In this document: in pieces, positions 10,365 through 18,600 of the stretch
Numbering within the stretch: position 1 is the stretch's first letter
How the letters are laid out: each line of letters begins with the position of its first letter
Source of the DNA: Nocardioides speluncae
Lineage (GTDB): Bacteria > Actinomycetota > Actinomycetes > Propionibacteriales > Nocardioidaceae
DNA: 64,000 nt
Reading direction: 5' to 3'
Assembly: GCF_003121585.1 (NCBI RefSeq)
Contig: NZ_QEOO01000039.1
Coordinates: 1 to 64,000 of the forward strand
The notes under the pieces: generated by a model
Database searches by the model: none
What the model saw: the letters and a program-made list of their open reading frames with translations, nothing else
Told to the model about the DNA's origin: nothing
Program-made: the position numbers and the translations under genes

Positions 10365-10778
10365 TCAGCCGAGCAGCTCGTCGTACCCGGCCTGGCTGGA
10401 GTCGCGCAGGAAGGTCGCGCAGCGCTCCTCCTCGTCCGTCTCACCGATGGCGCCGGCGGCGGCCGACAGCAGCGCGAGGCAGCGCAGGAAGCCGCGGTTG
10501 GGCTCGTGCTCCCACGGCACCGGGCCGTGGCCCTTCCAGCCGTTGCGGCGCAGCAGGTCGAGACTGCGGTGGTAGCCGACCCGGGCGTAGGCGTAGACCG
10601 TGACGTCGTCGGCGCCGTCGGCCTTTGCCTGGTCGGCGAGCGTCGCCCACGCCAGCGGCGAGGCAGGATGACGGCGTACCGCGTCCGCGGGGTCGGCACC
10701 CTCGGCGAGGTCCGCGGTGGCCGTATCCTCGGGAAGCTCGGTCGGCGGCGGTCCCGCCATCAGGTCTGCGTGGCTCAT
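10365..10778 (-). CDS. DUF3151 domain protein
   Basis: 137 aa soluble protein matching the actinobacterial DUF3151 family: an Ala-rich segment with HPASPLAWATLAD, then YAYARVGYHRSLD and NGWKGHGPVPWEH. The function is unknown; the helical pattern suggests a TPR-like fold. The gene is downstream of the class V aminotransferase on the same strand but separated by a perfect 15-bp hairpin, so the two are probably separate transcription units. Confidence 0.85.
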   Translation of the reverse strand: MSHADLMAGPPPTELPEDTATADLAEGADPADAVRRHPASPLAWATLADQAKADGADDVTVYAYARVGYHRSLDLLRRNGWKGHGPVPWEHEPNRGFLRCLALLSAAAGAIGETDEEERCATFLRDSSQAGYDELLG

Positions 10779-10866
10779 GTCGACCAGCCTGCCATGGTGG
10801 GCCGCGCCGGAGGTCGGCGCGTGCCGCCGGAACCGGCGGACCCGGAGACGTGGTATCCGCAGAATC

Positions 10867-10902
10867 GCGATTTGTACGTACGGTCTCGTACGTACAAATC
10901 GC
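10867..10902 (-). terminator. Perfect 15-bp inverted repeat between the aminotransferase and DUF3151 genes
   Basis: GCGATTTGTACGTAC (10867-10881) and its exact reverse complement (10888-10902) flank a 6-base loop. It starts 3 bases after the aminotransferase stop. It lacks a GC-rich stem and a T-tract, so it is either an unusual terminator or a protein-binding palindrome upstream of the DUF3151 gene. Confidence 0.55.
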
Positions 10903-10904
10903 CA

Positions 10905-12284
10905 TCAGGCGGTGCAGGGGCTGGCGCCCGTCGACCGGTCGGCGCCGCCGGCCCAGGCCGGCAGCGGTCGCGGGTCGGCAACAGGTGCCCAGCGGCCGTC
11001 GATGCGCTCGTAGGTCGTCCGCGGCCCCTCCGCGATCAGCGCCGCCACCGCGTCGACCAGTCGGTCGACGTCGTCCTGGGTGGAGCCGACGCCAATGCTG
11101 ACGCGGACCGCGCCGTCACCCAGGCCCAGCCGCTCGGTCAGCGGGTGCGCGCAGAACCGGCCGTCGCGCACCGAGATGCCGTGCTCGGCGGACAGGTACG
11201 CCGCGACCAGGCCGGCGTCGTACCCGTCCACCGTGAAGGTGACCACGCCGATCGACGGCACCTGCTGCCGATCGAGGGGTTCGTCGAAGATCCGGTGCAG
11301 CCGTACCCCGCGCAGACCGTGCAGCACGTGCACCAGCCGCTGCCGAAGGGCTGCCTCGTGCAGCTCCTGGGCACCGGCCGGGAGCGCGGCCAGCGTCTCG
11401 CAGGCCGTCGCCAGCGCCAGCGCGCCGAGGACGTTCGGGGTGCCGCCCTCGTGCCGGTGCGGCGCGCACGCCCACTCCACGGAGTCCACGCCGACCGAGA
11501 CCACGGCGCCGCCGCCGGGCAGGTACGGCGTACCGGTGTCGAGCCAGTCCTGCCGACCCACCAGCGCGCCGACGCCGTACGGCGCGTAGAGCTTGTGTCC
11601 GCTGAACACCACATAGTCGACGTCGGTGGCCGCCAGGCTCAGCCGGCGGTGCGGCGCCAGCTGCGCCGCGTCGACCACGACCCGTGCGCCGTGCCGGTGG
11701 GCCAACCCGACCAGCCGCGCGATCGGCAGCTCCTCGCCGGTGACGTTGGAGGCGCCCGTCACCGCCAGCAGGGCGACCGGACGTGCGGCCAGCTCCTGCT
11801 CCAGCGCGGCCAGCGTCTCCGCCACCGTCGGCCGGGCGACGACGGCCCGGTGCGGCAGCCGCTGCCAGGGCAGCAGGTTGGCGTGGTGCTCGAGGTCCAG
11901 ATAGACGACCTCGCCGCCAGCCGGCACGCAGCCGGCAAGCAGACTCAGCGCATCGGTGGTGTTGCGAGCGAGTACGACGGCATCGCCGGCACGCGCCCCG
12001 ACGTACTCGCCGATCACCCGCCGCGAGCGTTCCAGCACCGCGGTCGAGACCTGTGACGCGTAGCCGGCGCCACGATGCACGCTGGAGTAGTAGGGCAGCG
12101 CCGCGGCGACCCGGTCCGCGACCACCCGCAGCGCGGGCGCGCTCGCGGCCAGGTCGAGGTTGACGTGCCGCACCCAGCGGCCGTCGACCAGCGGGACTCG
12201 GAGGTCGGCGCCGACCAGGTCGAGCAGCGGCTCGGTCGCGGCCGTCGTACAGCTGTCGGTGGACGTGGTGATCGTTGTGGACAC
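10905..12284 (-). CDS. Class V aminotransferase, SufS/cysteine desulfurase-like
   Basis: 459 aa PLP enzyme of the NifS/SufS-like class V aminotransferases. The PLP lysine lies in VVFSGHKLYAPYG; VVVDAAQLAPH gives the cofactor-binding Asp and Gln; a conserved histidine pair is in LEHHANLLPWQ. The usual desulfurase active-site cysteine loop is unclear: the only nearby cysteine is in GRFCAHPL, which resembles the SufS RxGxHCAxP position. The start is the GTG at 12284, seven bases after TGGAG. A SAM-IV-type riboswitch in the leader places it in sulfur or methionine metabolism. A role in cysteine breakdown or sulfur transfer is inferred. Confidence 0.85.
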   Translation of the reverse strand: MSTTITTSTDSCTTAATEPLLDLVGADLRVPLVDGRWVRHVNLDLAASAPALRVVADRVAAALPYYSSVHRGAGYASQVSTAVLERSRRVIGEYVGARAGDAVVLARNTTDALSLLAGCVPAGGEVVYLDLEHHANLLPWQRLPHRAVVARPTVAETLAALEQELAARPVALLAVTGASNVTGEELPIARLVGLAHRHGARVVVDAAQLAPHRRLSLAATDVDYVVFSGHKLYAPYGVGALVGRQDWLDTGTPYLPGGGAVVSVGVDSVEWACAPHRHEGGTPNVLGALALATACETLAALPAGAQELHEAALRQRLVHVLHGLRGVRLHRIFDEPLDRQQVPSIGVVTFTVDGYDAGLVAAYLSAEHGISVRDGRFCAHPLTERLGLGDGAVRVSIGVGSTQDDVDRLVDAVAALIAEGPRTTYERIDGRWAPVADPRPLPAWAGGADRSTGASPCTA

Positions 12285-12318
12285 AGGTGCTCCAGTCGGC
12301 CAGGGGCCGTCCGGTGGT

Positions 12319-12434
12319 GTCAGGCCCGCGCTTGCGCCGACCCTCCGCCGACGCCTGGTCCTCACCCGGGGCACCCCACCGCGGTGGAGGGTTGCCGGCC
12401 AGCAAGCCGGGGCTACGCGCTGGCACTCATGACC
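12319..12434 (-). promoter_or_regulatory. SAM-IV-type riboswitch
   Basis: On the minus strand the leader reads GGTCATGAGTGCCAGCGCG at its 5' end, then GCCCCGGCTTGCTGGCC, GGCAACCCTCC and GTGCCCCGGGTGAGGACC, and finally GCGCAAGCGCGGGCC. The GGTC/GACC ends close the P1 helix. These segments, in this order, match the SAM-IV riboswitch of actinobacteria as I know it. It lies between a predicted promoter and the class V aminotransferase start, 35 bases from the GTG. No strong terminator follows, so control may be translational. Confidence 0.88.
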
Positions 12435-12441
12435 GCGCCGT

Positions 12442-12447
12442 ACTTTA
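12442..12447 (-). promoter_or_regulatory. Predicted -10 of the SAM-IV-controlled transcript
   Basis: TAAAGT on the minus strand lies 7-8 bases upstream of the riboswitch 5' end. A clear -35 is not visible. It is squeezed between the riboswitch and the stop codon of the upstream GAF-ANTAR gene. Confidence 0.45.
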
Positions 12448-12455
12448 CCGCACCG

Positions 12456-13181
12456 TCAGCGGCTGTCCCGCAGACCGGCGATCCGCTCCGGGAAGGTGAC
12501 CAGGTCGCGTGCGAACTCGGTCAGCGGGACCCGCGCCCGGCGGGCTTGGCTGCGGAGCAGCTCGAAAGCATCGTCCATGCTGATCGCGAGAGTGCCGGCG
12601 ATCGCGCCCTTGGCCTGCTCGATGATCACCCGGCTGTTGAGGGCAGCCTGGAGCTGCTCGTTGAGCACCTCAGCCCGGGCGATCGCCTGCTCCTGGATCA
12701 GCGCGATGGTCGCTACGTCGGCGAGAGCCTGGATGATCTTGATCTCCTGGTCGGCCAATACGGCCGGCTCCCGCCCGAAGACGTTTATCGCGCCGATCAC
12801 CCGCTCGCGCAGCCGCATCGGGAACGCGTGCACCGTCAGGTAACCCCGCGCGACCGCCTGAGGGGCGAAGGACGGCCACAGGCCGCCCGCCGCGGCGAGA
12901 TCGGCGTTCACGACGTACTGGCCCGAGCGGTAGCAGTCGAGGCAGGGGCCTTCGGAGTTCTGGATCTGGATCAGCTCAAGGAGGCGGGCGGTCTCGTCGG
13001 AGGCGCCCATGTAGTGCAGCCGCGCCTGCTCGTCGGCCAGGACCAGGCCCACCGCCGTACCGCCGCTGAGCTCGGCCGCGTGGCCGGCGACGGTGTGGAG
13101 GAACTCGATCAGGTCGAAGTCGGCAACCAAGGAGTCGGCGACCTCGACGAACACATCGGCAAGCTGTTCGACGGTAGTCAT
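12456..13181 (-). CDS. GAF-ANTAR domain RNA-binding regulator
   Basis: 241 aa. Residues 15-160 form a GAF domain (LHTVAGHAAELSGG to INVFGREPAVL). Residues about 175-230 form an ANTAR domain (LNSRVIIEQAKGAIAGTLAIS, then AFELLRSQAR), which binds paired RNA hairpins to control termination. This architecture is common in actinobacteria. No paired ANTAR hairpin target was identified next to it. The ATG at 13181 has no strong Shine-Dalgarno. Confidence 0.92.
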   Translation of the reverse strand: MTTVEQLADVFVEVADSLVADFDLIEFLHTVAGHAAELSGGTAVGLVLADEQARLHYMGASDETARLLELIQIQNSEGPCLDCYRSGQYVVNADLAAAGGLWPSFAPQAVARGYLTVHAFPMRLRERVIGAINVFGREPAVLADQEIKIIQALADVATIALIQEQAIARAEVLNEQLQAALNSRVIIEQAKGAIAGTLAISMDDAFELLRSQARRARVPLTEFARDLVTFPERIAGLRDSR

Positions 13182-13515
13182 CGGGTTCCGGAGCTCGTCC
13201 GCGCCGTCTCATCGCGAATCCCGTGACTGCGCATCTCAGCTCCCCAGCTCTGTGGTTTGTACGGCGCCGGAGATCACTCCGCGCGCCAACTCGATGAGCA
13301 GGTACCCAACGCGACCATCATCATCCCCCTGTGCCTAGTAGAGCCCCGATCGGTCCGGCGTGCCGGCGTGCCGGCTCTAGGTCCTGCGCGACTCGACTAT
13401 CGCGGCCATATTTCCCTATGCAATGCAGGTACGCAGGTCTAATGTGACTAGTGGCAGACGGCCGTCCCGGACCCCGACGGCTCATCGTTGGACGATGAGC
13501 GGAAGGGGTCTCGTC
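13182..13515. other. Intergenic region between divergent signalling genes
   Basis: 334 bases with no credible gene. CTCATCG-TTGGA-CGATGAG forms a small hairpin near 13480-13498, just before the STAS-like gene. The region upstream is relatively AT-rich (around 13400-13450) and probably holds both divergent promoters. Nothing else is clear. Confidence 0.4.
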
Positions 13516-13866
13516 ATGCACGGCCCGATCACGCAAGCCGCGGGCTTCGTCGCGGTGTCCTCGATTCGCGATGACGGCGACCATGTCGTGATCGCGCGCG
13601 GCAGCATCGAGGGTCTCGCGCTTGCCGAGTTCGGCACCGCACTCGACCTCGCCGCCGCCGCCCACACACCATGCGTGTACGTCGACCTGGCCGGCGTCAC
13701 CCACTGGTCGCTGCTCGCGCAGGCCATGGTGCTCACGACCTCACGCGAACTCGCCCGGCACGGCCGCCAGCTGGTCCTGGTGGCGCCGAGTGCCACCCTC
13801 CGGGACGAAGGCGCGCCGCTGAACGTGTTCGGGCGGGTGAGCACCGAACCAAACGGCTATCCCTGA
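13516..13866 (+). CDS. STAS-like protein (anti-sigma antagonist fold)
   Basis: 116 aa with the beta-alpha pattern of STAS domains (VYVDLAGVTHWSLLAQAMV, then RHGRQLVLVAPSATL). The phospho-acceptor segment normally reading D-S/T-S-G is not recognisable, so it may not act as a classic phosphorylated antagonist. The ATG at 13516 follows AAGGGG at good spacing; an in-frame ATG at 13495 is less likely. It lies just upstream of the first SigE-family module but is separated by about 200 bases. Confidence 0.65.
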   Translation: MHGPITQAAGFVAVSSIRDDGDHVVIARGSIEGLALAEFGTALDLAAAAHTPCVYVDLAGVTHWSLLAQAMVLTTSRELARHGRQLVLVAPSATLRDEGAPLNVFGRVSTEPNGYP

Positions 13867-14008
13867 GCTCACGACGTCGCGCTGGGCGCCGGCGAAAAGG
13901 GGGGTGCCCCCTGGGCGGGTTGGCTTGGGACCAATACGTCCAGGGGGCCAGGAGCCGCGGTCGTGACCGCGCCGAACCTCTACCCAAACCGACCTGACCG
14001 GCAGCACC

Positions 14009-14037
14009 GGTAACCCCGGCATCCACTTCACCCGTCT
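14009..14037 (+). promoter_or_regulatory. ECF-type promoter of sigma module 1 (class A)
   Basis: GGTAACC at 14009-14015 and CGTCT at 14033-14037 with 24 bases between the motif starts. The same pair recurs upstream of modules 2, 6 and 7, which suggests autoregulation. Confidence 0.7.
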
Positions 14038-14062
14038 CTAGGGGCGACGAAGGGAGAAGCGG

Positions 14063-14581
14063 ATGAAACGAGCCGACCGAGATGCCGCGTTCACGGCGTA
14101 CGTCATGGCGCGGGAGACCCAGTTCCGAAGGCTGGCATTTGTGCTCTGCGGTGACTGGCACCGTGCCGAGGACCTGCTCCAGACCGCGTATACCAAGCTG
14201 TACGTCGCGTGGCCGCGGATCCAGCGCGCTGCGGCCGAGGACGCCTACATGCGCCGGATCCTGGTACGGACCAACATCGACGACAGCCGACGATTCTGGA
14301 ACCGAGAGCGACCGACCAGCCGGCACCCCGAGCGCCCCATGCCGAGCCCCGACCTGGAGCAGGCCCAGGTGGTGCTCTCGGCGCTCCAACGGCTGCCCGA
14401 CATGCAGCGCAAGGCGGTCACCCTCCGCCACTGGTGCGACCTGTCCATCGCCGAGACCGCAGAGGCGCTCGGCATTGCGGAAGGCACGGTCAAGGTCCAC
14501 AGCAACCGTGGCCTCAACCGCCTCCGCGAGCTGCTGTCCGTAGACGAGCACGACCACGAGAACGACAAGGAGCTGACATGA
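14063..14581 (+). CDS. SigE-family ECF sigma factor, module 1
   Basis: 172 aa. Region 2 is seen as RRLAFVLCGDWHRAEDLLQ through TKLYVAWPRI; region 4 as ALQRLPDMQRKAVTLRHW followed by the helix-turn-helix LSIAETAEALGIAEGTVKVH. There is no extra C-terminal domain. The start ATG at 14063 follows AAGGGAGAAG. Its TGA overlaps the ATG of the membrane protein gene (ATGA). The class A promoter upstream suggests it drives its own operon. Target genes are unknown. Confidence 0.93.
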   Translation: MKRADRDAAFTAYVMARETQFRRLAFVLCGDWHRAEDLLQTAYTKLYVAWPRIQRAAAEDAYMRRILVRTNIDDSRRFWNRERPTSRHPERPMPSPDLEQAQVVLSALQRLPDMQRKAVTLRHWCDLSIAETAEALGIAEGTVKVHSNRGLNRLRELLSVDEHDHENDKELT

Positions 14582-15498
14582 CCGACCTGGACCTCAAGCA
14601 GGCGCTTGCGCCGCTGTTCGACGATGAGCCCATCCCCACACCCGCGGCCCGTCGGGTCGAGATCGGCTATCCGGCGCTGCGCCGCCGTCGTACGACCGGA
14701 GTTGCCGTCGTCGCCGCCGCGGTCATTACCGGAGGCGCCGCCATCGGGCTCGGTAGCCTCCCGCGCGGCACCGAGTCCGGCGGGTTCACGATCCGCCCGA
14801 CCGGGAAGGCGAGCCCGACGGTCACCGCGGATGTGACGACCCCTCCAGCGTCACCGCTCGCCGACGCGCTCCCAGCCATCTCGTTGGCCCCGGCGGATGC
14901 CACGGACCTGACCGAGAGGTGCCTGAACAGCCCCGACGTCACCGAGGAGGTGAAGGGGAGCTTCTTCGGCCAAGAAGGTGCGGCGACGATCACCGCGGGT
15001 ATGAAGACGCCCACGGTGACCCAGGCCACGTACTCCTCAGCCGACGGCACGATGTGGGCCACCTGCGAACTGCTGCGTGGTGCGGCCGACGCCGATCTGC
15101 AGATCTACACCACCAAGCGAGATGAGTCCGGGGGATTGTGGCCGTCGTTGGACCCTCGCTGCCCGACCGACACGACCTGCGTCAAGCTCCTACAGCTCCG
15201 CAGCCAATTGCCGGAGAAGGTCGCTGCCGTCCGAGTGGAGCACCGCGCCACCGGCAAGGGGGTGACGGTGCGGACAAACCACGGCTGGTTCGTCGCGATT
15301 GCCGACACTCCTCGTGCGGCCGCAGACGAGTACGGCGCCTACGACGTCGAGTACTACGACGCGAAGGGCACGACGCTGGCCTACATCCACGGAGAGATAT
15401 GGAGCGCTGATCCCGGGGACGACTCCGACCTTGACGGTATCGAGGCCTACCCCGGCCTCGACTTCAAGCCTGAGTACCGGCTGGGCTACGTGTCATAG
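14578..15498 (+). CDS. Single-pass membrane partner of sigma module 1 (class A)
   Basis: 306 aa. A short cytosolic segment (about 40 residues, starting MTDLDLKQALAPLF) ends in RRRR, then comes one membrane helix (about 41-62), a Thr/Pro-rich linker and an extracytoplasmic domain. That domain has a first cysteine (TERCLNSP), a W-x-x-C (MWATCEL), a second cysteine pair (DPRCPTDTTC), an HGWFVAI motif and VEYYDAKGTTLAY. No zinc anti-sigma HxxxCxxC motif is present. Position and coupling suggest it regulates the sigma factor (inference). Confidence 0.8.
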   Translation: MTDLDLKQALAPLFDDEPIPTPAARRVEIGYPALRRRRTTGVAVVAAAVITGGAAIGLGSLPRGTESGGFTIRPTGKASPTVTADVTTPPASPLADALPAISLAPADATDLTERCLNSPDVTEEVKGSFFGQEGAATITAGMKTPTVTQATYSSADGTMWATCELLRGAADADLQIYTTKRDESGGLWPSLDPRCPTDTTCVKLLQLRSQLPEKVAAVRVEHRATGKGVTVRTNHGWFVAIADTPRAAADEYGAYDVEYYDAKGTTLAYIHGEIWSADPGDDSDLDGIEAYPGLDFKPEYRLGYVS

Positions 15499-15506
15499 CT
15501 GTACTT

Positions 15507-15551
15507 CGGCCGACCGTCCCGTCGGCCGGTGACCCGGTGCTGGGTCACCGG
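15507..15551. terminator. Tandem hairpins between convergent module 1 and fbaA
   Basis: CGGCCGAC-6-GTCGGCCG (15507-15528) and CCGGTGACCC-6-GGGTCACCGG (15526-15551) are perfect stems overlapping by a few bases. They lie between two convergent genes and probably act in both directions. Confidence 0.7.
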
Positions 15552-15560
15552 CCGGCGAGG

Positions 15561-16595
15561 TCAGGCGCCGATCGTCGTACCGGCCGAGCGCAGGTTCTCG
15601 CAGGCCTCGACCACCCGGGCGGCCATGCCGGCCTCGGCGGCCTTGCCCCACGACCGCGGGTCGTAGGTCTTCTTGTTGCCGACCTCGCCGTCGACCTTGA
15701 GTACGCCGTCGTAGTTGGTGAACATGTGGGCCGCGACCGGGCGCGTGAAGGCGTACTGGGTGTCGGTGTCGACGTTCATCTTGATCACGCCGTAGTCGAC
15801 GGCAGCGCCGATCTCCTCCGCGGTCGAGCCGGAGCCGCCGTGGAAGACCAGGTCGAACGGCTTCGAGCCGGCCTCCAGGCCGAGCTTCTCGACGACGGCC
15901 GCCTGCGCGTCGCGCAGGATCTCCGGGCGCAGCTTCACGTTGCCGGGCTTGTAGACACCGTGCACGTTGCCGAAGGTCAGCGCAGCGAGGTAGCGGCCCT
16001 GCTCCCCCACACCGAGCGCCGCGACGGTCGCCAGCGCGTCCTCGGGCGTGGTGTAGAGCTGCTCGTTGATCTCATTGGCGACGCCGTCCTCCTCGCCGCC
16101 GACGACACCGATCTCGACCTCGAGCACGATCTTCGCGGCGGCCGCGAGGGCCAGCAGCTCCTCGGCGATCTGCAGGTTCTCCTCCAGCGGCACCGCCGAG
16201 CCGTCCCACATGTGCGACTGGAACAGCGGAGCCTCGCCGCGGTCGACCCGCTCCTTGGACAGCGCCAGCAGCGGCCGGACGAAGCCGTCGAGCTTGTCCT
16301 TCGGGCAGTGGTCGGTGTGCAGCGCGATGTTGACTGGGTAGTTCTTGGCGACCTCGGCGGCGTACGCCGCGAACGCGACCGAGCCGGTGACCATGTCCTT
16401 GACCGACGGGCCCGAGAGGTACTCCGCGCCGCCCGTCGAGACCTGGATGATGCCGTCCGAGCCGGCGTCGGCGAAGCCCTTCAGCGCCGCGTTCAGCGTC
16501 TGGGACGACGAGACGTTGATGGCCGGGTAGGCGAACGACTTGGCCTTGGCCGCGTCGAGCATCGCGGCGTAGGTCTCCGGAGTGGCGATGGGCAT
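15561..16595 (-). CDS. fbaA: Fructose-bisphosphate aldolase, class II
   Basis: 344 aa glycolytic enzyme cleaving fructose 1,6-bisphosphate. Zinc-binding and active-site segments are visible: ALHTDHCPKDKLD, EVEIGVVGGEEDG, FGNVHGVYKPG and LVFHGGSGS. The start ATG at 16595 is preceded by GAGGAG at about 10 bases. The gene has its own leader and sits between two sigma modules without an obvious link to them. Confidence 0.97.
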   Translation of the reverse strand: MPIATPETYAAMLDAAKAKSFAYPAINVSSSQTLNAALKGFADAGSDGIIQVSTGGAEYLSGPSVKDMVTGSVAFAAYAAEVAKNYPVNIALHTDHCPKDKLDGFVRPLLALSKERVDRGEAPLFQSHMWDGSAVPLEENLQIAEELLALAAAAKIVLEVEIGVVGGEEDGVANEINEQLYTTPEDALATVAALGVGEQGRYLAALTFGNVHGVYKPGNVKLRPEILRDAQAAVVEKLGLEAGSKPFDLVFHGGSGSTAEEIGAAVDYGVIKMNVDTDTQYAFTRPVAAHMFTNYDGVLKVDGEVGNKKTYDPRSWGKAAEAGMAARVVEACENLRSAGTTIGA

Positions 16596-16754
16596 GGCGG
16601 AAGTCTCCTCGAGCTGTGCAGAACGTCTGGGGGCAGTGCGCCTCGCCACATACCCTATGACCTCGCACCGCCGACGAGGGCCGACGCCCACGTTGTCGGA
16701 CCGTGACCGGACCGAGGCCGTCCCGAGGGATTGCTCGGACAGATTTGTGATCGA

Positions 16755-16783
16755 GGTAAACCCGACGCGCGCCTACCCCGTCT
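16755..16783 (+). promoter_or_regulatory. ECF-type promoter of sigma module 2 (class A)
   Basis: GGTAAACC at 16755-16762 and CGTCT at 16779-16783, again 24 bases between motif starts, as in module 1. Confidence 0.72.
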
Positions 16784-16813
16784 ATGGGGTTAGGCGAGGG
16801 GACGAGGAGGGCG

Positions 16814-17320
16814 ATGAGGCGAGGGGACCGCGACACCGCGTTCACGGCGTACGTCGCCGCGCGCCAGGGCGCGATGCGGCGTCTGGCTTTCGCGCTGTGC
16901 GGCGACTGGCACCGCGCCGACGACATGCTGCAGACGGCCTTCACCAAGCTCTACCTCGCCTGGCCGCGCCTGCAGCACGAGGGCGTCGAGGACGCCTATC
17001 TGCGGCGGACGCTGGTCCGGGTCAGCATCGACGAGAGCCGGCGCGCGTGGCGGCGCCGGGAGCGGTCCGGGCTCGACGGCTACGACCGCGCCGCGGTGCC
17101 GGCCACCGAGCTCGAGGAGTCGGATGCCATCCTCACCGCCCTCGCCCAGCTGCCCACGATGCAACGGAAAGTGGTCGTGCTCCGCTTCTGGATGGACCTC
17201 AGTGTCGACGAGACGGCGCACGACCTCGGCGTCGCGCCCGGCACCGTCAAGTCCCACACCTCACGCGCGATGGTGCGGCTGCGCGAACTGCTCGCCGAAC
17301 CCGTATCGGAGGTGCGCTGA
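16814..17320 (+). CDS. SigE-family ECF sigma factor, module 2
   Basis: 168 aa. Region 2 reads MRRLAFALCGDWHRADDMLQ with TKLYLAWPRL; region 4 reads ALAQLPTMQRKVVVLRFWMD with the helix LGVAPGTVKSH. The start ATG at 16814 has AGGAGG upstream; an ATG ten codons earlier lies on the predicted promoter and is rejected. The stop overlaps the next start (TGATG). It is closest in sequence to the module 6 sigma factor (for example VVVLRFWxDLSVxxTA). Confidence 0.92.
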   Translation: MRRGDRDTAFTAYVAARQGAMRRLAFALCGDWHRADDMLQTAFTKLYLAWPRLQHEGVEDAYLRRTLVRVSIDESRRAWRRRERSGLDGYDRAAVPATELEESDAILTALAQLPTMQRKVVVLRFWMDLSVDETAHDLGVAPGTVKSHTSRAMVRLRELLAEPVSEVR

Positions 17321-18216
17321 TGGACGACCTGCACCTCAAGTCTCGGCTCGACCAGGCGCTGGAGCGCCAGCTCGAGCCGATGCGGCCCGAGGTCTCGGAG
17401 ATCCTGGCCGTCAGCCAGGGCGCCAGGCGCCGGCGTAACGCGAGGCGGAGCGGGCTGGCGGTGGCTGTGATGACCGCGCTCGTGCTCGGCACGTCCTGGT
17501 TCGCGACGTCCGCCCTCAGCCGGCTGGACAGCGACTCCGCCGAGATGGCGTCGGACCCCAGTGGTCAACCTGGCAGCGAACCCACGGCCGCCACCGAGGA
17601 TGAGTCGCCGAGCAACTTCGTCGTCCCGCAGACCGACGCCGAGTTCACCAGCGTCTGCCGGCATGCCAGCTACTCCTCGGCCGACGCCAAGAGGAGGCTC
17701 TTCGACGCCGGTCAGGCCGAGCTGGTCGCCAAGACGTCCAACTCGATGCGTGGGTGGGCGCTGTTCGAGTCGCGCGGCGGCGCGCTGTGGGGACGGTGCG
17801 AGATCCGGAGGAACGTCGTGGAGATGGCGGTGTTCAGGACCGAGACCGACGACACCCCCGCCGACCACTACGTCAGGAGCAGCACGGTCTGCGGTGGCGG
17901 CGACTGTCTTACCGAGGCCTGGCTGGCCACCAAGCTCCCCTCACAGGTCGCGACCGTCTGGATCAACTTCGCCGACAACCAGGTGGTACGCCGCGCCACG
18001 GCCGACGGCTGGATCGCGATGAGTCACCTGCTCGACCTGGAGGTAGGCGAGCCGGCGATCAAGAAGGTCATCTACCTCAACGATGGCGGCGCGGTCCTCG
18101 GGGAGTACGTCCCCGGCGCCGGCGGCCAGGCGACAGATCTGCCTACGCTGGCGAGCTACCCGGCCCTCAGCGAGGGACAGCGGCTGAACTACAAGAACGG
18201 CAACTACACCGACTGA
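17320..18216 (+). CDS. Single-pass membrane partner of sigma module 2 (class A)
   Basis: 298 aa. A cytosolic segment of about 45 residues rich in Arg at its end precedes one membrane helix (about 47-66), an acidic linker and a class A extracytoplasmic domain. Conserved points are TSVCRHASY, LWGRCEIRR, DGWIAMS, VIYLNDGGAVLGE and the final RLNYKNGNYTD. The last motif is shared with the module 6 partner (RLNYDGTNYTD). Extra cysteines occur in VCGGGDCLTEAW. It probably controls the sigma factor; the signal is unknown. Confidence 0.8.
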   Translation: MDDLHLKSRLDQALERQLEPMRPEVSEILAVSQGARRRRNARRSGLAVAVMTALVLGTSWFATSALSRLDSDSAEMASDPSGQPGSEPTAATEDESPSNFVVPQTDAEFTSVCRHASYSSADAKRRLFDAGQAELVAKTSNSMRGWALFESRGGALWGRCEIRRNVVEMAVFRTETDDTPADHYVRSSTVCGGGDCLTEAWLATKLPSQVATVWINFADNQVVRRATADGWIAMSHLLDLEVGEPAIKKVIYLNDGGAVLGEYVPGAGGQATDLPTLASYPALSEGQRLNYKNGNYTD

Positions 18217-18223
18217 GGTGCGC

Positions 18224-18577
18224 TCACGGCTGGGCGCGGGTGCGATGCAGCAGCCAGTCCCGGCCGGTGTCAATGAGCGCGTAGCGAACCGACGACGTCC
18301 GGCCGTGCAGCACGAACAGCAGCCGCTTGGCGTTGCTGCCGACGTCCTCCCACCAGCCGATGTCGGCGATCTCCTTGTGCTCATCGGTGTAGGTGAGGTG
18401 GTCGAGGTCGTGATCGTCGACGGCGACCGCCAGCCGGTCCTCGGCGCTGGTCGGCGGCAGCCCGCGCGGCACCGCCCAGGACCGGAGTACGCCGTCCTGC
18501 TCCAGCCGCAGGTCGAAGTGGTGCCGCGGCTTGTGGTGCTCATGCAGCACGAACGCCGGACGCTCCTCGTCGGTCAC
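18224..18577 (-). CDS. Stand-alone LigD-type 3'-phosphoesterase domain protein
   Basis: 117 aa protein matching the N-terminal phosphoesterase domain of bacterial LigD, which trims 3' ends in non-homologous end joining. EHHKPRHHFDLRLE carries the two histidines, Asp and Arg of the metal site, and DDHDLDH carries a third histidine. The position that is an essential tyrosine in the Pseudomonas enzyme (H-x3-Y) appears to be histidine here, and the usual glycine-rich segment is altered. It may be a diverged member. It is convergent with module 2, 7 bases away. Confidence 0.75.
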   Translation of the reverse strand: MTDEERPAFVLHEHHKPRHHFDLRLEQDGVLRSWAVPRGLPPTSAEDRLAVAVDDHDLDHLTYTDEHKEIADIGWWEDVGSNAKRLLFVLHGRTSSVRYALIDTGRDWLLHRTRAQP

Positions 18578-18600
18578 CCGGTCAGGCTGTCACAGGGCAC

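Noticed and set aside
13450..13460. CTAGTGG near the STAS-like gene as a third end of the 165-bp element
   Set aside because: Only seven bases match and the following sequence (CAGACGG) does not continue the repeat.
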